Shown here: positions 55,759-64,000 of the stretch, piece by piece
Layout: every line of letters begins with the position of its first letter
Position numbering within the stretch: position 1 is the stretch's first letter
Origin: Bifidobacterium italicum
Lineage (GTDB): Bacteria; Actinomycetota; Actinomycetes; Actinomycetales; Bifidobacteriaceae
Reading direction: 5' to 3'
Assembly (NCBI RefSeq): GCF_002286915.1
Contig: NZ_MVOG01000008.1
Span: 1 to 64,000 of the forward strand
Length of the DNA: 64,000 nucleotides
Made by a program: the position numbers and the translations under genes
The notes under the pieces: model-generated
Database searches by the model: none
Told to the model about the DNA's origin: nothing
Seen by the model: the letters and a program-made list of their open reading frames with translations, nothing else

Positions 55759-57108
55759 ATGACCACTGTCGCAATCATCGGCTGCACCCACGCGGGCACC
55801 TTCGCCGCATCGTCGATCCTCCATGCGCATCCGGACTGGGATGTGCACGTCTTCGAACGCAACGCCACGGTGTCGTTCCTCTCGTGCGGCATCGCGCTGT
55901 GGGTCGGCGACCATGTGTCCGATCCGAGGAAGATGTTCTACTCGTCGCCCGCGCAGCTCGAGGCGGCCGGCGCCACGATGCACATGCGCACCGACGTCAC
56001 CGACGTGCACGTCGCCGCGAAGACGCTTGAATACCGCGATCTCGAGACCGGCGACACGGCCACGCTGCCGTTCGACAAGCTCGTCGTGACGACCGGATCG
56101 CGCCCGGTCGTGCCGTCGATCCCAGGCGTCGATTCGAAGCGCGTGCAGCTGTGCAAGAACTGGGACGACGCGATCGAGCTCAAGGAGCGTTCGACGGACG
56201 CGAAGTCGGTCGTCGTCATCGGCGCCGGCTACATCGGCGCCGAACTCGCCGAGCAGTTCAGCGGCATCGGCGTCGAGACGACGCTCGTCGACGCCGCCGA
56301 CCGCGTGCTCGCCAACAACTTCGACAAGCCGATCACCGATCAGGTGGAGGAACGCTACCGTGCGCACGGCGTGACGCTCGCGCTCGGCGAGAAGGTCGTC
56401 GCGTTCCGTGACAACGACGGGGACGACACCGTCACCGTCGTCACCGATGGCGGCGAGTACACGGCGCAGTTCGCCGTGCTCGCGGTCGGGTTCCTGCCGA
56501 ACACCGACCTCGTGCGCGGGCAGCTCGACATGATGGACAACGGAGCGATCGTCACGAACGAATACATGCAGACGTCGACGCCCTACGTGTACGCGGCCGG
56601 CGACAGCGCGACCGTCCTGTACAACCCGACCGGGGCGCACGACTACATCCCGCTCGCGACGAACGCGGTGCGCCAGGGCATGCTCGTCGGCGCGAACATC
56701 GAACGGCCGACGCGCAAGTACATGGGCACGCAGGCGACGAGCGCCGTGCAGCTCTACGACCTGTCGCTCTCCGCGTCCGGCCTGACGCAGGGCGGCGCGG
56801 ACCGCCGCGGCATGGACATCCGTTCGACGGAACTCGTCGAGGACTACCGTCCCACCTTCATGACGACGACGGCGCCGGTCACGTCGATCCTGACCTGGGA
56901 TCCGAACACGCGCCTCGTCAAGGGCGCGCAGTTCTGCTCGAGCGTCGACGTCTCCGGCGCCGCGAACGTCGTATCGGTGGCGATCCAGGCGAGGTTCACG
57001 ATCGACATGCTCGCCGACGTCGATTTCCTGTTCCAGCCGAACTTCGACCAGCCGATCTACTACGTCGGCGCCGTCGCGTCGAAGGCGGTCGCCGAGCAGG
57101 GCGACTGA
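55759..57108 (+). CDS. nox: FAD-dependent NADH oxidase / peroxidase-type disulfide oxidoreductase
   Basis: A 449-residue flavoprotein of the NADH oxidase/NADH peroxidase group. An N-terminal FAD site is V-A-I-I-G-C-T-H-A-G-T, the single redox Cys is in F-L-S-C-G-I-A-L-W-V-G (C43), the NAD site is V-V-I-G-A-G-Y-I-G-A-E-L, and A-A-G-D-S-A-T binds FAD. One active-site Cys argues for a water-forming oxidase or NADH peroxidase rather than glutathione reductase. It would remove oxygen and re-oxidise NADH in an anaerobe. GAAGGAGA precedes the ATG. A hairpin terminator follows. Confidence 0.9.
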   Translation: MTTVAIIGCTHAGTFAASSILHAHPDWDVHVFERNATVSFLSCGIALWVGDHVSDPRKMFYSSPAQLEAAGATMHMRTDVTDVHVAAKTLEYRDLETGDTATLPFDKLVVTTGSRPVVPSIPGVDSKRVQLCKNWDDAIELKERSTDAKSVVVIGAGYIGAELAEQFSGIGVETTLVDAADRVLANNFDKPITDQVEERYRAHGVTLALGEKVVAFRDNDGDDTVTVVTDGGEYTAQFAVLAVGFLPNTDLVRGQLDMMDNGAIVTNEYMQTSTPYVYAAGDSATVLYNPTGAHDYIPLATNAVRQGMLVGANIERPTRKYMGTQATSAVQLYDLSLSASGLTQGGADRRGMDIRSTELVEDYRPTFMTTTAPVTSILTWDPNTRLVKGAQFCSSVDVSGAANVVSVAIQARFTIDMLADVDFLFQPNFDQPIYYVGAVASKAVAEQGD

Positions 57109-57114
57109 CGGCCG

Positions 57115-57170
57115 ACGGCCCGGCGGCAGCATCCGACGTGCGCTTGCACGGGACGCTGCCGCCGGGCCGT
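57115..57170. terminator. Hairpin after nox
   Basis: The 16-bp stem ACGGCCCGGCGGCAGC / GCTGCCGCCGGGCCGT (57115-57130, 57155-57170) encloses a 24-nt loop with a smaller stem, just after the stop. It faces the convergent AsnC-type gene. Confidence 0.65.
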
Positions 57171-57205
57171 CATGTTCGGCGTGTTCCGGCACCTGCGCGA
57201 CGCGA

Positions 57206-57484
57206 TCAGTCGCCGCCGAGGTCGAAGGCGGCCTCCTCGTCCTCCTTCGAGTACGTGCGGAAGGCCATCAGCGTCTGCGTGGCGGCGACGCCGTCCACCT
57301 TCGCGATGCCTTCGGGGATGATCTGCGCGAGGTCCTCGAAACGGTCGGAGGAGACGACGGCCACGAGGTCGACGTCGCCCGCCACCGAGTAGACGTCGCG
57401 CACGCCGTCGAGTTCGACGATGCGCTTCGCGGCATCGCCGACCATATCGCTGTCCGTCGTGATCAACACAATCGCATCCGCCAT
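57206..57484 (-). CDS. Stand-alone Lrp/AsnC ligand-binding (RAM) domain protein
   Basis: A 92-residue protein with only the ligand-binding half of Lrp/AsnC regulators (A-I-V-L-I-T-T-D, then V-x-D-V-Y-S-V-A-G-D-V-D-L-V-A-V-V). No helix-turn-helix is encoded, and the preceding sequence does not supply one. Such domains bind amino acids and form octamers. Its position 85 bp downstream of leuD in the same direction suggests a role tied to amino-acid supply, which is inference. GAAGGAGC precedes the ATG. Confidence 0.82.
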   Translation of the reverse strand: MADAIVLITTDSDMVGDAAKRIVELDGVRDVYSVAGDVDLVAVVSSDRFEDLAQIIPEGIAKVDGVAATQTLMAFRTYSKEDEEAAFDLGGD

Positions 57485-57569
57485 GGCTGCTCCTTCACCT
57501 TTGACGCCTTCGTTCGCGGGCGGCGGCCGTCGTCGCGGCCGCCGCTGCCCATTATACGGTCGCGCCCGT

Positions 57570-58250
57570 TCAGCGCGCGCCGATCGGGCCGGCCCATTCG
57601 TCCCCCTGCGGCTCGCGCGCCGATTCGATCGCCTGATCCGGCTCGTGCAGCGCCGGGATCGTCTTCGGCTTGAACGGGAAACGTTCGGCGCGCATCGCCT
57701 CGTAGGCGGCGATGTCGTCCTCGTGCTGCAGCGTCAGGTCGATGTCGTCGTAGCCGTTCATCAGACGCCAGCGCACGTAGTCGTTGACCTCGAAGGGCAG
57801 CACGACGTCGCCGCAGGTCACGGTGCGCTGCCCGAGGTCGACGGTCATCTGCCGCCCCGGCTCCTCCTCGAGCAGCTTCCACAGCAGTTCGACGCTCTCC
57901 TGCGGCATGATCGCCGCGAGGACGCCGTTCTTCGCCGTGTTGCCGTAGAAGATGTCGGCGAAGCGCGACGCGATGACGACGCGGAATCCGTAGTCGTGCA
58001 GCGCCCAGACGGCGTGCTCGCGCGACGAGCCGATGCCGAAGTCGGGGCCGGCCACGAGGATCCGGCCGTCGGCGTACTCCGGCTTGTTGAGCACGAAGTC
58101 GGGGTTGCGGCGCCACGCGTAGAACAGCGCGTCGTCGAAGCCGGTGCGCGTCACGCGCTTGAGGAAGACGGCCGGGATGATCTGGTCGGTGTCGACGTTC
58201 GAGCGGCGCAGCGGGACGCCGGTTCCGGTCAGTGTCGTGAGTTTTTCCAT
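57570..58250 (-). CDS. leuD: 3-isopropylmalate dehydratase, small subunit
   Basis: Small subunit of isopropylmalate isomerase in leucine synthesis (with LeuC). The 226-residue swivel domain includes [11 protein letters not shown] (about 17-27) and the loop [13 protein letters not shown], both hallmarks of LeuD. AAGGA precedes the ATG. It starts 24 bp after the leuC stop, one operon leuC-leuD. Confidence 0.96.
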   Translation of the reverse strand: MEKLTTLTGTGVPLRRSNVDTDQIIPAVFLKRVTRTGFDDALFYAWRRNPDFVLNKPEYADGRILVAGPDFGIGSSREHAVWALHDYGFRVVIASRFADIFYGNTAKNGVLAAIMPQESVELLWKLLEEEPGRQMTVDLGQRTVTCGDVVLPFEVNDYVRWRLMNGYDDIDLTLQHEDDIAAYEAMRAERFPFKPKTIPALHEPDQAIESAREPQGDEWAGPIGAR

Positions 58251-58274
58251 CGAATCGTCCTTTTCTGGGATGCT

Positions 58275-59678
58275 TTACAGGTCGGCGGGTGTCGAGATCG
58301 TGCCGCGGATCGCCGTCGCGGCGGCCACGGCGGGCGATGCGAGATGCGTGCGCGAGCCCTTGCCCTGACGGCCTTCGAAGTTGCGGTTGGACGTGGAGAT
58401 CGACCGTTCGCCGACGACGAGCTTGTCCGGGTTCATGCCCAGGCACATCGAGCAACCGGCGTTGCGCCATTCGGCGCCGAAGTCCTTGAAGATGCGGTCG
58501 AGGCCCTCCTCCTCCGCCTGCAGGCGGATGCGCGAGGACGCCGGCACGACGAGCACGCGGTGGATCGAGTCGGCCTTCCTGCGGCCCTTCATGATCTCGG
58601 CGGCGATGCGCAGGTCCTCAATGCGGCCGTTCGTGCACGAGCCGATGAACACCGTGTCCACCGGGATGTCGCGGATCGGCGTGCCCGCCTCGAGTCCCAT
58701 GTAGTCGAGCGCGCGCTCGGCGGCTGCGCGTTCGGTCGCGTCGGCGAAGTCCTCGGGGGCCGGGACGCTGCCGGAGATCGGCACGCCCTGACCGGGGTTC
58801 GTGCCCCAGGTGACGAAGGGCTCGAGATCCTCTGCGCGCAGCGTGACCTCGGCGTCGAATTGCGCGTCGTCGTCGGTCTTCAGCGTCCTCCAGTATTCGA
58901 CCGCCTGGTCCCACAGCTCGCCCTGCGGCGCGTGCGGACGGTCCTTGAGATACGCGAAGGTCGTCTCGTCGGGGGCGATCATGCCGGCGCGGGCGCCCGC
59001 CTCGATGCTCATGTTGCAGATCGTCATGCGCGCGTCCATCGACAGCTGCTCGATGGCCTTGCCGCGGTATTCGAGCACGTAGCCCTGACCGCCGCCGGTG
59101 CCGATCTTCGCTATGATCGCGAGGATGATGTCCTTCGCGCTGACGTCCGCGGGCAGATCGCCCTCGATGTTGATCGCCATCGTCTTGAACGGCTTGAGAC
59201 TGAGCGTCTGCGTCGCCATGACGTGTTCGACCTCGGAGGTGCCGATGCCGAAGGCGAGCGCGCCGAACGCGCCGTGCGTCGACGTGTGCGAGTCGCCGCA
59301 CACGATCGTCATGCCCGGCTGCGTCAGACCGAGCATCGGCGCGAAGGCGTGCACGATGCCCTGATCGGCGTCGCCGAGCGGGTGCAGGCGCACGCCGAAC
59401 TCCTTGCAGTTCCTCTCGAGCGTCGTCAGCTGCGTCGCGCTCGTCTCGTCCGGGTTCGGCCTGTCGATGTCGACCGTGGGCGTGTTGTGGTCTTCGGTCG
59501 CGACGAGCTGGTCCACATGGCGCGGGGTGCGGCCGGCGAGGCGCAGCCCCTCGAAGGCCTGCGGGCTCGTCACCTCGTGCATGAGCATCAGGTCGATGTA
59601 CAGCAGGTCGGGAGCGCCGTCGTCGCCTTTGCGCACCAAATGATCAGCCCAGACCTTTTCGGCCAGTGTCATTCCCAT
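58275..59678 (-). CDS. leuC: 3-isopropylmalate dehydratase, large subunit
   Basis: Large, iron-sulfur subunit of isopropylmalate isomerase. The 467-residue product has H-E-V-T-S-P-Q-A-F and the cluster-binding Cys residues in F-I-G-S-C-T-N-G-R and [17 protein letters not shown] lies about 10 nt before the ATG at 59678. TATAGT on the minus strand (59781-59786) with TTCGCC 16 bp upstream is a plausible promoter and coincides with a sequence resembling the operator of the divergent IclR gene. Confidence 0.96.
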   Translation of the reverse strand: MGMTLAEKVWADHLVRKGDDGAPDLLYIDLMLMHEVTSPQAFEGLRLAGRTPRHVDQLVATEDHNTPTVDIDRPNPDETSATQLTTLERNCKEFGVRLHPLGDADQGIVHAFAPMLGLTQPGMTIVCGDSHTSTHGAFGALAFGIGTSEVEHVMATQTLSLKPFKTMAINIEGDLPADVSAKDIILAIIAKIGTGGGQGYVLEYRGKAIEQLSMDARMTICNMSIEAGARAGMIAPDETTFAYLKDRPHAPQGELWDQAVEYWRTLKTDDDAQFDAEVTLRAEDLEPFVTWGTNPGQGVPISGSVPAPEDFADATERAAAERALDYMGLEAGTPIRDIPVDTVFIGSCTNGRIEDLRIAAEIMKGRRKADSIHRVLVVPASSRIRLQAEEEGLDRIFKDFGAEWRNAGCSMCLGMNPDKLVVGERSISTSNRNFEGRQGKGSRTHLASPAVAAATAIRGTISTPADL

Positions 59679-59780
59679 GGTCGGTCTTCCTCCTACAAAA
59701 ACTGGTCGCGCTTGTCAAGGGCGCGCTTCACACGTCCGTTCAGCTTATGAGTTCATCTTTCAAGACACCGCACGTACGTC

Positions 59781-59808
59781 ACTATATGAGATATGGAGGT
59801 TCGGCGAA
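59781..59808 (-). promoter_or_regulatory. Probable leuCD promoter
   Basis: Minus-strand TTCGCC (59803-59808), 16-bp spacer and TATAGT (59781-59786). The -10 region includes TATATGAGATAT, which shares a TATNTGAGAT core with the site beside the IclR gene. Confidence 0.5.
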
Positions 59809-59912
59809 CGTGTTGATACAAAGGAAATCGTTGCCATTGCTGCGTTTTAATCGATTTTGGCATCGCCGTCCCGGATTCCCCGGCGAAACTCCGGCGCTTC
59901 GATTTGGTGTTT

Positions 59913-59934
59913 CATTATGTGAGATGGCATAATG
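59913..59934 (+). promoter_or_regulatory. Putative IclR autoregulatory operator over the -10 box
   Basis: CATTATG and CATAATG (59913-59919 and 59928-59934) form a perfect 7-bp inverted repeat with an 8-bp spacer. The right arm contains CATAAT, the -10 box (59928-59933), 6 nt before the IclR ATG. Its position would block transcription of the regulator gene. Confidence 0.55.
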
Positions 59935-59939
59935 TCGTC

Positions 59940-60842
59940 ATGACTTCAAATACGCTATCCGCAAAAACCGAGCATCAGCTCGATGAGGCCGTGACAGAAT
60001 CCGTCACCGCCGTGTCTGCATCCGAAGCCGAGGCAACGCCTTCCGACGCCGCCGCGGCCGAGACGATGCACGATGACCTCCGCACGTCGGTGACGGACGG
60101 ATCGGCCGCCAACGACCATGAGATCCATTCCGGCGTCGGCGTGCTCGACAAGACCGTCAAGATCCTCGACGCGCTTGAGTCCGGCCCCGCCACGCTCGGC
60201 CAGCTCGTCAGCCAGACGAAGCTCGCGCGCCCGACCGCCCACCGCCTCGCGATCGCGCTCGAACGGCACCGTTTCGTGCTGCGCGACCAGCACGGCCGCT
60301 TCGTGCTCGGCTCGCGCTTCGCCGAACTCGCGGCCGCCGCCGGCGAGGACCGACTGCTCGCGGCCGCCGGGCCGATCCTGCAGACGCTGCTCGACCGCAC
60401 CGGCGAATCGGCGCAGATCTACCGCCGTCAGGGCGAACAACGCGTCTGCATCGCCGCCGTCGAGCGCGCGAGCGGGCTGCGCGATTCGATTCCGGTCGGT
60501 GCGATGCTGTCGATGGAGGCCGGTTCCGCCGCGCAGATCCTGCTCGCCTGGGAGGATTCCGACCGTCTGCATCAGGGCCTGCGCCACGCCCGCTTCTCGG
60601 CCGCGAAGCTCGCCGCCGTCCGCAAGCGCGGCTGGGCCGAATCGATCAACGAGCGCGACGAGGGTGTGTGCTCGATCTCGGCGCCGATCCGCAACGCCTC
60701 CGGCCAGGTCATCGCCGCGATCTCAATCTCCGGCCCGAGCGGCCGCATGGGCTCGAACCCGGGTCACCGCTTCGCCCCGCTCGTCATGGGCGCCGGCAAG
60801 TACCTGACCGACGCGCTGATCAAGGCGAGCATCAGCCGCTGA
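59940..60842 (+). CDS. IclR-family regulator of leucine synthesis (LtbR-like)
   Basis: A 300-residue regulator. After a ~65-residue Ala/Glu/Thr-rich N-terminal extension comes the winged helix (L-D-K-T-V-K-I-L-D-A-L-E, then P-T-A-H-R-L-A-I-A-L-E-R-H) and the IclR effector domain (to R-N-A-S-G-Q-V-I-A-A-I-S-I-S-G-P). The gene diverges from leuCD exactly like ltbR of Corynebacterium glutamicum, which represses leu and trp genes. That function here is inferred from position. The ATG at 59940 is probably leaderless (CATAAT 6 nt upstream). Confidence 0.88.
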   Translation: MTSNTLSAKTEHQLDEAVTESVTAVSASEAEATPSDAAAAETMHDDLRTSVTDGSAANDHEIHSGVGVLDKTVKILDALESGPATLGQLVSQTKLARPTAHRLAIALERHRFVLRDQHGRFVLGSRFAELAAAAGEDRLLAAAGPILQTLLDRTGESAQIYRRQGEQRVCIAAVERASGLRDSIPVGAMLSMEAGSAAQILLAWEDSDRLHQGLRHARFSAAKLAAVRKRGWAESINERDEGVCSISAPIRNASGQVIAAISISGPSGRMGSNPGHRFAPLVMGAGKYLTDALIKASISR

Positions 60843-60986
60843 GCCGCCTGCAGCCGCAAGCCATGTGCCGCGGACAGCGCCAAGGCCCATAGCCCTCAGG
60901 GCACCACGAAGGGGACCGCATCCGCCGGTCCCCTTCGCCATATGCTGCACCTCCGTCCCCAAGCTGCCATCAGCCGCCCCACCAAT

Positions 60987-61125
60987 GGCAATATTCGAGT
61001 GGTCCCATCCACAGAACGCCGCCAATCATCCTTCCGGCAGCATTCCACGCGTAACCACACCCACAGAATGCCGCTAGTTGCACCGCCAATGGCATTCCGT
61101 AGGTGACCTCACCTACAGAATGCCG
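60987..61125. repeat. Second array of the 52-bp palindromic repeat family
   Basis: Three units begin near 60987, 61036 and 61091 (spacing 49 and 55 bp). The last is a nearly perfect 34-bp hairpin: GGCATTCCGTAGGT pairs with ACCTACAGAATGCC. They lie in the 289-bp gap between the convergent IclR and metallophosphoesterase genes and match the array at 1381-1576. Confidence 0.78.
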
Positions 61126-61131
61126 TGCGGC

Positions 61132-62469
61132 CTACCGGCCGAAAAGGGTCTTCGCGATCGAATGGAGCACGCGGCTGAACATCGTCGGCTTGTGCAGCAG
61201 ATTGACGCCTTCGCTCTTCGGCTTGGATTCGGCGGTCATCCCGTACACATACGCCTTCTTCGAACTGGGTTTGCCGACGAGGTCGCCGAACGTGAGCAGC
61301 TGCGTGCGCGGCTCGTAGGGGTGGCGGATGTCGAACTCGAACAGCCGCGCCGCACGCCGCTGCGGCACCGGCCCATAGGATCCGAATCCGCAGGTCGGCG
61401 ACGCGATCATGCGCACGCCGTCCGCGACGCCGTCGAAGGCGTTGCGGTGGTCATGCCCTGTCGAGATCGCGAAGTACGCATGCGTGTCCCGCAGGATCGC
61501 GAATTCGCCGCTGTCGTCGTCGGGGCAGCTGACGCCCTCGCCGAGATAGCCGCCGGGCGCCGTCTTCACGTCGTCGAGCGTGTAGTACTGCCCGGAGAAC
61601 ATCCGATACCCCTCGACGGCGCGCGCGGCCGTCGCCGCGACCGGCTTGAGCAGCTGGTAGTACTGAGGAAGCGCCGTATGCTGGAAGACGATCGATTGCG
61701 CATGCGGCCCCAACACGGCCGGCAACGCGCGCAGGAACGCCAATGCGCGCGCATCCGGCGCACCGTAGCCGCCGGTCGGCGCATAGTCGCCGGAATCGAC
61801 GAGCACGACGCCGAGGACCGTTTCACCGTGTTCGTTCGCAACCGGCAGCGCGAAGGTGCCCGGTTCGCACACGTAGGCGACCTCGTCGGCGAGCGCCGGC
61901 GCCGTCGTGCGCACGCACACGTCGGCGGCGTCAAGCGACGCCGACGGGTCATCGATGCGCATCATCTGCTTCATGTGCTCGGTGATGACGGGATTGAGGC
62001 AGCCCTTGAACTCGCGGTAGATCGCATCAAGCTGCGCGTTGCTCAGTCCGCATTGGAAATCATGGTTGCCGTAGGTGACGGCCCAGGGGACGCCGGCGTC
62101 GACCATCGGCGCGACGAACTGGCGTATCGACGCGCGCACCCGTTCGCGCGTCCGCTCGAGCTCGGCCTCGCGCCGCGCGGTCGACGCCGGCTTCTTCCAG
62201 TGGCGTTTGCAGAAGGTGGCGGCGTAGGCGGGGTCGTACCCGGCGATCTGGTTGCCGGAGAAGACGACGATGTCGGGGCGCGCGCTCGCGAGCGCGGCTT
62301 CGATGAGACTGATCGTGTCCGGCGAGGCCTTCGGACCGTCCTGGATGTCGGCGAGCTGCAGGATGCGGAATTTGCCCGAACGATGGAACTGCAGCCGACC
62401 GAGGCGTTGCGACACCGACAGTGGTTCGTCCACGGCCGAAGCCTGCTTGTTCGTTGCTCGTTCGCTCAT
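61132..62469 (-). CDS. Calcineurin-like metallophosphoesterase
   Basis: A 445-residue protein with the two-metal calcineurin fold: L-Q-L-A-D-I-Q-D-G (Asp), S-G-N-Q (where most members have G-D/N), V-T-Y-G-N-H-D (Asn-His) and a C-terminal S-T-G-H-D-H (His pair). No signal peptide or membrane segment. It could be a nucleotide or phospho-ester hydrolase; substrate unknown. TACTGT on the minus strand (62477-62482) lies 7 nt before the ATG at 62469, so it is probably leaderless. Confidence 0.85.
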   Translation of the reverse strand: MSERATNKQASAVDEPLSVSQRLGRLQFHRSGKFRILQLADIQDGPKASPDTISLIEAALASARPDIVVFSGNQIAGYDPAYAATFCKRHWKKPASTARREAELERTRERVRASIRQFVAPMVDAGVPWAVTYGNHDFQCGLSNAQLDAIYREFKGCLNPVITEHMKQMMRIDDPSASLDAADVCVRTTAPALADEVAYVCEPGTFALPVANEHGETVLGVVLVDSGDYAPTGGYGAPDARALAFLRALPAVLGPHAQSIVFQHTALPQYYQLLKPVAATAARAVEGYRMFSGQYYTLDDVKTAPGGYLGEGVSCPDDDSGEFAILRDTHAYFAISTGHDHRNAFDGVADGVRMIASPTCGFGSYGPVPQRRAARLFEFDIRHPYEPRTQLLTFGDLVGKPSSKKAYVYGMTAESKPKSEGVNLLHKPTMFSRVLHSIAKTLFGR

Positions 62470-62577
62470 ACTTCCAACAGTAATGCACTTCGCGCGCGAC
62501 ATGGCGCACACCGCGGCGATTCCCCCGGTTTCCGCACAAACGTTTCGCCGAGGGCGCGCGCCGTGCGGAAAACGACG

Positions 62578-62601
62578 AAACCCTCGCCGAAGCGAGGGTT
62601 T
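62578..62601 (-). terminator. Terminator of the tRNA transcript
   Basis: AAACCCTCGC and GCGAGGGTTT form a 10-bp perfect stem with a 4-nt loop, 8 bp past the tRNA-Gln 3' end, followed on the minus strand by TCGTCGTTTTCC. Confidence 0.75.
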
Positions 62602-62609
62602 CGATTGGC

Positions 62610-62680
62610 TGGGATGCCTGGACTCGAACCAAGAATGGCTGAACCAGAATCAGCTGTGTTGCCAATTACACCACATCCCA
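62610..62680 (-). tRNA. tRNA-Gln (anticodon CUG)
   Basis: Minus-strand cloverleaf of 71 nt with acceptor TGGGATG / CATCCCA. Anticodon stem GCTGA / TCAGC encloses loop TTCTGGT, giving anticodon CTG. TGG-TTCGAGT is the T arm. CCA is not encoded beyond the stem. Downstream of tRNA-Glu on the same transcript. Confidence 0.93.
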
Positions 62681-62715
62681 ATTGGCATGTTCATCACCGT
62701 GGTGGTGAACCTCGT

Positions 62716-62788
62716 ACCCCCAACCGGATTTGAACCGGTGTTGGCGCCGTGAGAGGGCGTAGTCCTAGACCGCTAGACGATGGGGGCA
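62716..62788 (-). tRNA. tRNA-Glu (anticodon CUC)
   Basis: Minus-strand cloverleaf of 73 nt with acceptor GCCCCCA / TGGGGGT and discriminator A. Anticodon loop CTCTCAC gives anticodon CTC. The T arm contains GGTTCAAATCC. Adjacent to tRNA-Gln and gltX, a common actinobacterial grouping. Confidence 0.94.
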
Positions 62789-62821
62789 TCATCTCGTTGC
62801 TCCGTGAAGCAACAAAAAGAA

Positions 62822-62850
62822 AATATACTAGGGATTCCACACTCGCGCAA
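62822..62850 (-). promoter_or_regulatory. Promoter of the tRNA-Glu/tRNA-Gln transcript
   Basis: Minus strand TTGCGC (62845-62850), a 17-bp spacer and TATATT (62822-62827), 34 bp before tRNA-Glu. Best canonical promoter in the window. Confidence 0.75.
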
Positions 62851-62916
62851 ATCACGGCGTGTCGCGCTTGATTCCAACGTTTTCCCGCAGTCTCAGCGCG
62901 TGGCCCCGGCAAACGG

Positions 62917-62948
62917 AAGCGGGGAACATCGGCAGATGTTCCCCGCTT
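62917..62948 (-). terminator. Terminator hairpin after gltX
   Basis: 13-bp perfect stem (AAGCGGGGAACAT and its complement) with a 6-nt loop, 41 bp after the gltX stop and followed on the minus strand by CCGTTTGCC. Confidence 0.7.
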
Positions 62949-62989
62949 GGCCACTGCCATGCGCCTGTCCGGCACATGGCCGCTCCGAA

Positions 62990-64000
62990 TCAGCCCTGGA
63001 TCTCGTCGAGATGCGCGCGCAGACCTTCGAGACGCTGCATCGTCAGCGGCTTGCCGACGATCTCCATCGACTCGAACAGCGGCGGCGAGACACGGCGGCC
63101 GCTCATCGCGACGCGCACGGGCCCGAAGGCGACGCGCGGCTTGTAGCCGCCCTCCTCGATGAGCGCCTTGTTGAGCGTCTCATGGAGATGGTCGGTCTTC
63201 CATTCGTCCTCGGGCACCGCGTCGAGCGCCGCGATCGCCGCGTCGAGCACTTCGCCGGCCGTCGCCTTGAGCTGCTTCTTCGCATCGTCCTCCGGCGGGA
63301 TGTACGCGTCGTCGGACAGCAGCGAGCCGACCATGCCGGCGACCTCGCCGAGCAGACGCACGCGCGTCTGCACGAGCGGCGCGGCGGCGGTGAGCACCTC
63401 ACGCTCGCGGTCACTCAACGCATCCCACGAATCGGCGGAGACGACGCCGGCGCGGAACAGGTACGGCACCGAACGGTCGAGGAAGTCCTGCGGCTCGAGC
63501 ATGCGGATATGTTCGGCGTTGATCGCCGTTGCCTTGTCCAGGTCGAAGCGCGCCGGGTTCGCCTTGACGTCGCGCACATCGAAGGCCTTGACCATCTCGT
63601 CCATCGTGAAGATGTCGCGGTCCGGGCCGATCGACCAGCCAAGCAGCGCGAGGTAGTTGAGCAGGCCCTCCTTGATGAAGCCGTGCTCGCGGTGCAGGAA
63701 CAGGTTCGATTCCGGGTCGCGCTTGGAGAGCTTCTTGTTGCCCTGCCCCATGACGTACGGCATGTGGCCGAACAGCGGCATCTCCTTGGCGACGCCCAGT
63801 TCTACGAGGTAGCGGTACAGCACGATCTGGCGGGGCGTCGAGCTGAGCAGGTCCTCGCCGCGCAGCACGACGTTGATGCGCATCAGCGCGTCGTCGACCG
63901 GGTTCGTCAGCGTGTACAGCGGGTCGCCGTTCGGGCGCACGATCACATAGTCCGGCACCGAGCCGGCCTTGAACGTGATCTCGCCGCGGATCAGGTCGTT
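62990..64000 (-). CDS. gltX: Glutamyl-tRNA synthetase, C-terminal part (5' end beyond window)
   Basis: Class I synthetase charging tRNA-Glu. The window holds 336 C-terminal codons. The KMSKS motif appears as K-L-S-K-R, preceded by V-M-G-Q-G-N-K. The anticodon-binding domain follows. The frame continues unbroken to the right edge with [10 protein letters not shown], an internal family motif, so the N-terminal HIGH half lies outside. In bifidobacteria this enzyme may also misacylate tRNA-Gln for the amidotransferase route. That is inference. Confidence 0.95.
   Translation of the reverse strand, partial: NDLIRGEITFKAGSVPDYVIVRPNGDPLYTLTNPVDDALMRINVVLRGEDLLSSTPRQIVLYRYLVELGVAKEMPLFGHMPYVMGQGNKKLSKRDPESNLFLHREHGFIKEGLLNYLALLGWSIGPDRDIFTMDEMVKAFDVRDVKANPARFDLDKATAINAEHIRMLEPQDFLDRSVPYLFRAGVVSADSWDALSDREREVLTAAAPLVQTRVRLLGEVAGMVGSLLSDDAYIPPEDDAKKQLKATAGEVLDAAIAALDAVPEDEWKTDHLHETLNKALIEEGGYKPRVAFGPVRVAMSGRRVSPPLFESMEIVGKPLTMQRLEGLRAHLDEIQG

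Overview
The window is about 64 kb of very GC-rich, densely coded bacterial chromosome. Gene order and protein types point to an actinobacterium, most likely a Bifidobacterium or close relative. The main clues are the coaD/SepIVA-like/DUF177/rpmF/rnc cluster, the rpsP/khpA/rimM/trmD cluster, the rpmB/recG/rsmD neighbourhood, the ddl/gpsA/plsC/murA and leuD/leuC/IclR/tRNA/gltX block (an order also known from mycobacteria), bifidobacterial-type proteins such as DUF3039, and many genes whose only start signal is a TANNNT-like -10 box about 7 nt before the ATG. No phage, insertion sequence, rRNA operon or CRISPR array is visible. Species assignment is inference.

Layout. 1-2.7 kb: 3' part of nicotinate phosphoribosyltransferase, a repeat-filled gap and an aldo/keto reductase. 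2.7-6.5 kb: DUF3039 gene, then coaD, a DivIVA/SepIVA-like gene, DUF177, rpmF and rnc. 6.5-10.2 kb: hairpin repeats, ilvB-ilvN, a glutamine amidotransferase-like gene. 10.3-16.1 kb: ABC-F ATPase, cysS, a small ORF, a half MFS transporter and a CDF cation transporter. 16.2-25.9 kb: ffh, a membrane-anchored EEP-family protein, a GH2 beta-galactosidase, rpsP-khpA-rimM-trmD, and rsmD. 25.9-35.1 kb: a 1,821-residue LPXTG surface protein with a VWA domain and pilin-type repeats sits between rsmD and recG. A 14-base C tract lies just upstream of it. Further on come recG, a 93-bp tandem repeat array, and rpmB. 35.5-50.2 kb (accessory): a PfkB-like protein lacking its catalytic motif, two tandem paralogous ~880-residue proteins of unknown function, a CmpB-type membrane protein, an aminotransferase, a DUF2974 hydrolase, a TetR regulator, an MscS channel, a CPBP protease, and DUF4190 and DUF4854 proteins. 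50.6-64 kb: ddl, gpsA, plsC, murA (cell wall and phospholipid), NADH oxidase, a stand-alone AsnC-type ligand domain, leuD-leuC with a divergent IclR regulator, a metallophosphoesterase, tRNA-Gln, tRNA-Glu and the 3' part of gltX.

How it fits together: most of the window is translation and RNA machinery (ribosomal proteins L32, S16 and L28; tRNA and rRNA modification; two synthetases; SRP), branched-chain amino acid synthesis (ilvBN, leuCD with a probable local regulator) and envelope synthesis. The most unusual parts are the putatively phase-variable surface protein inserted in the recG-rsmD neighbourhood, the tandem ~880-residue paralogs, the 93-bp minisatellite between recG and rpmB, and two families of intergenic palindromic repeats.
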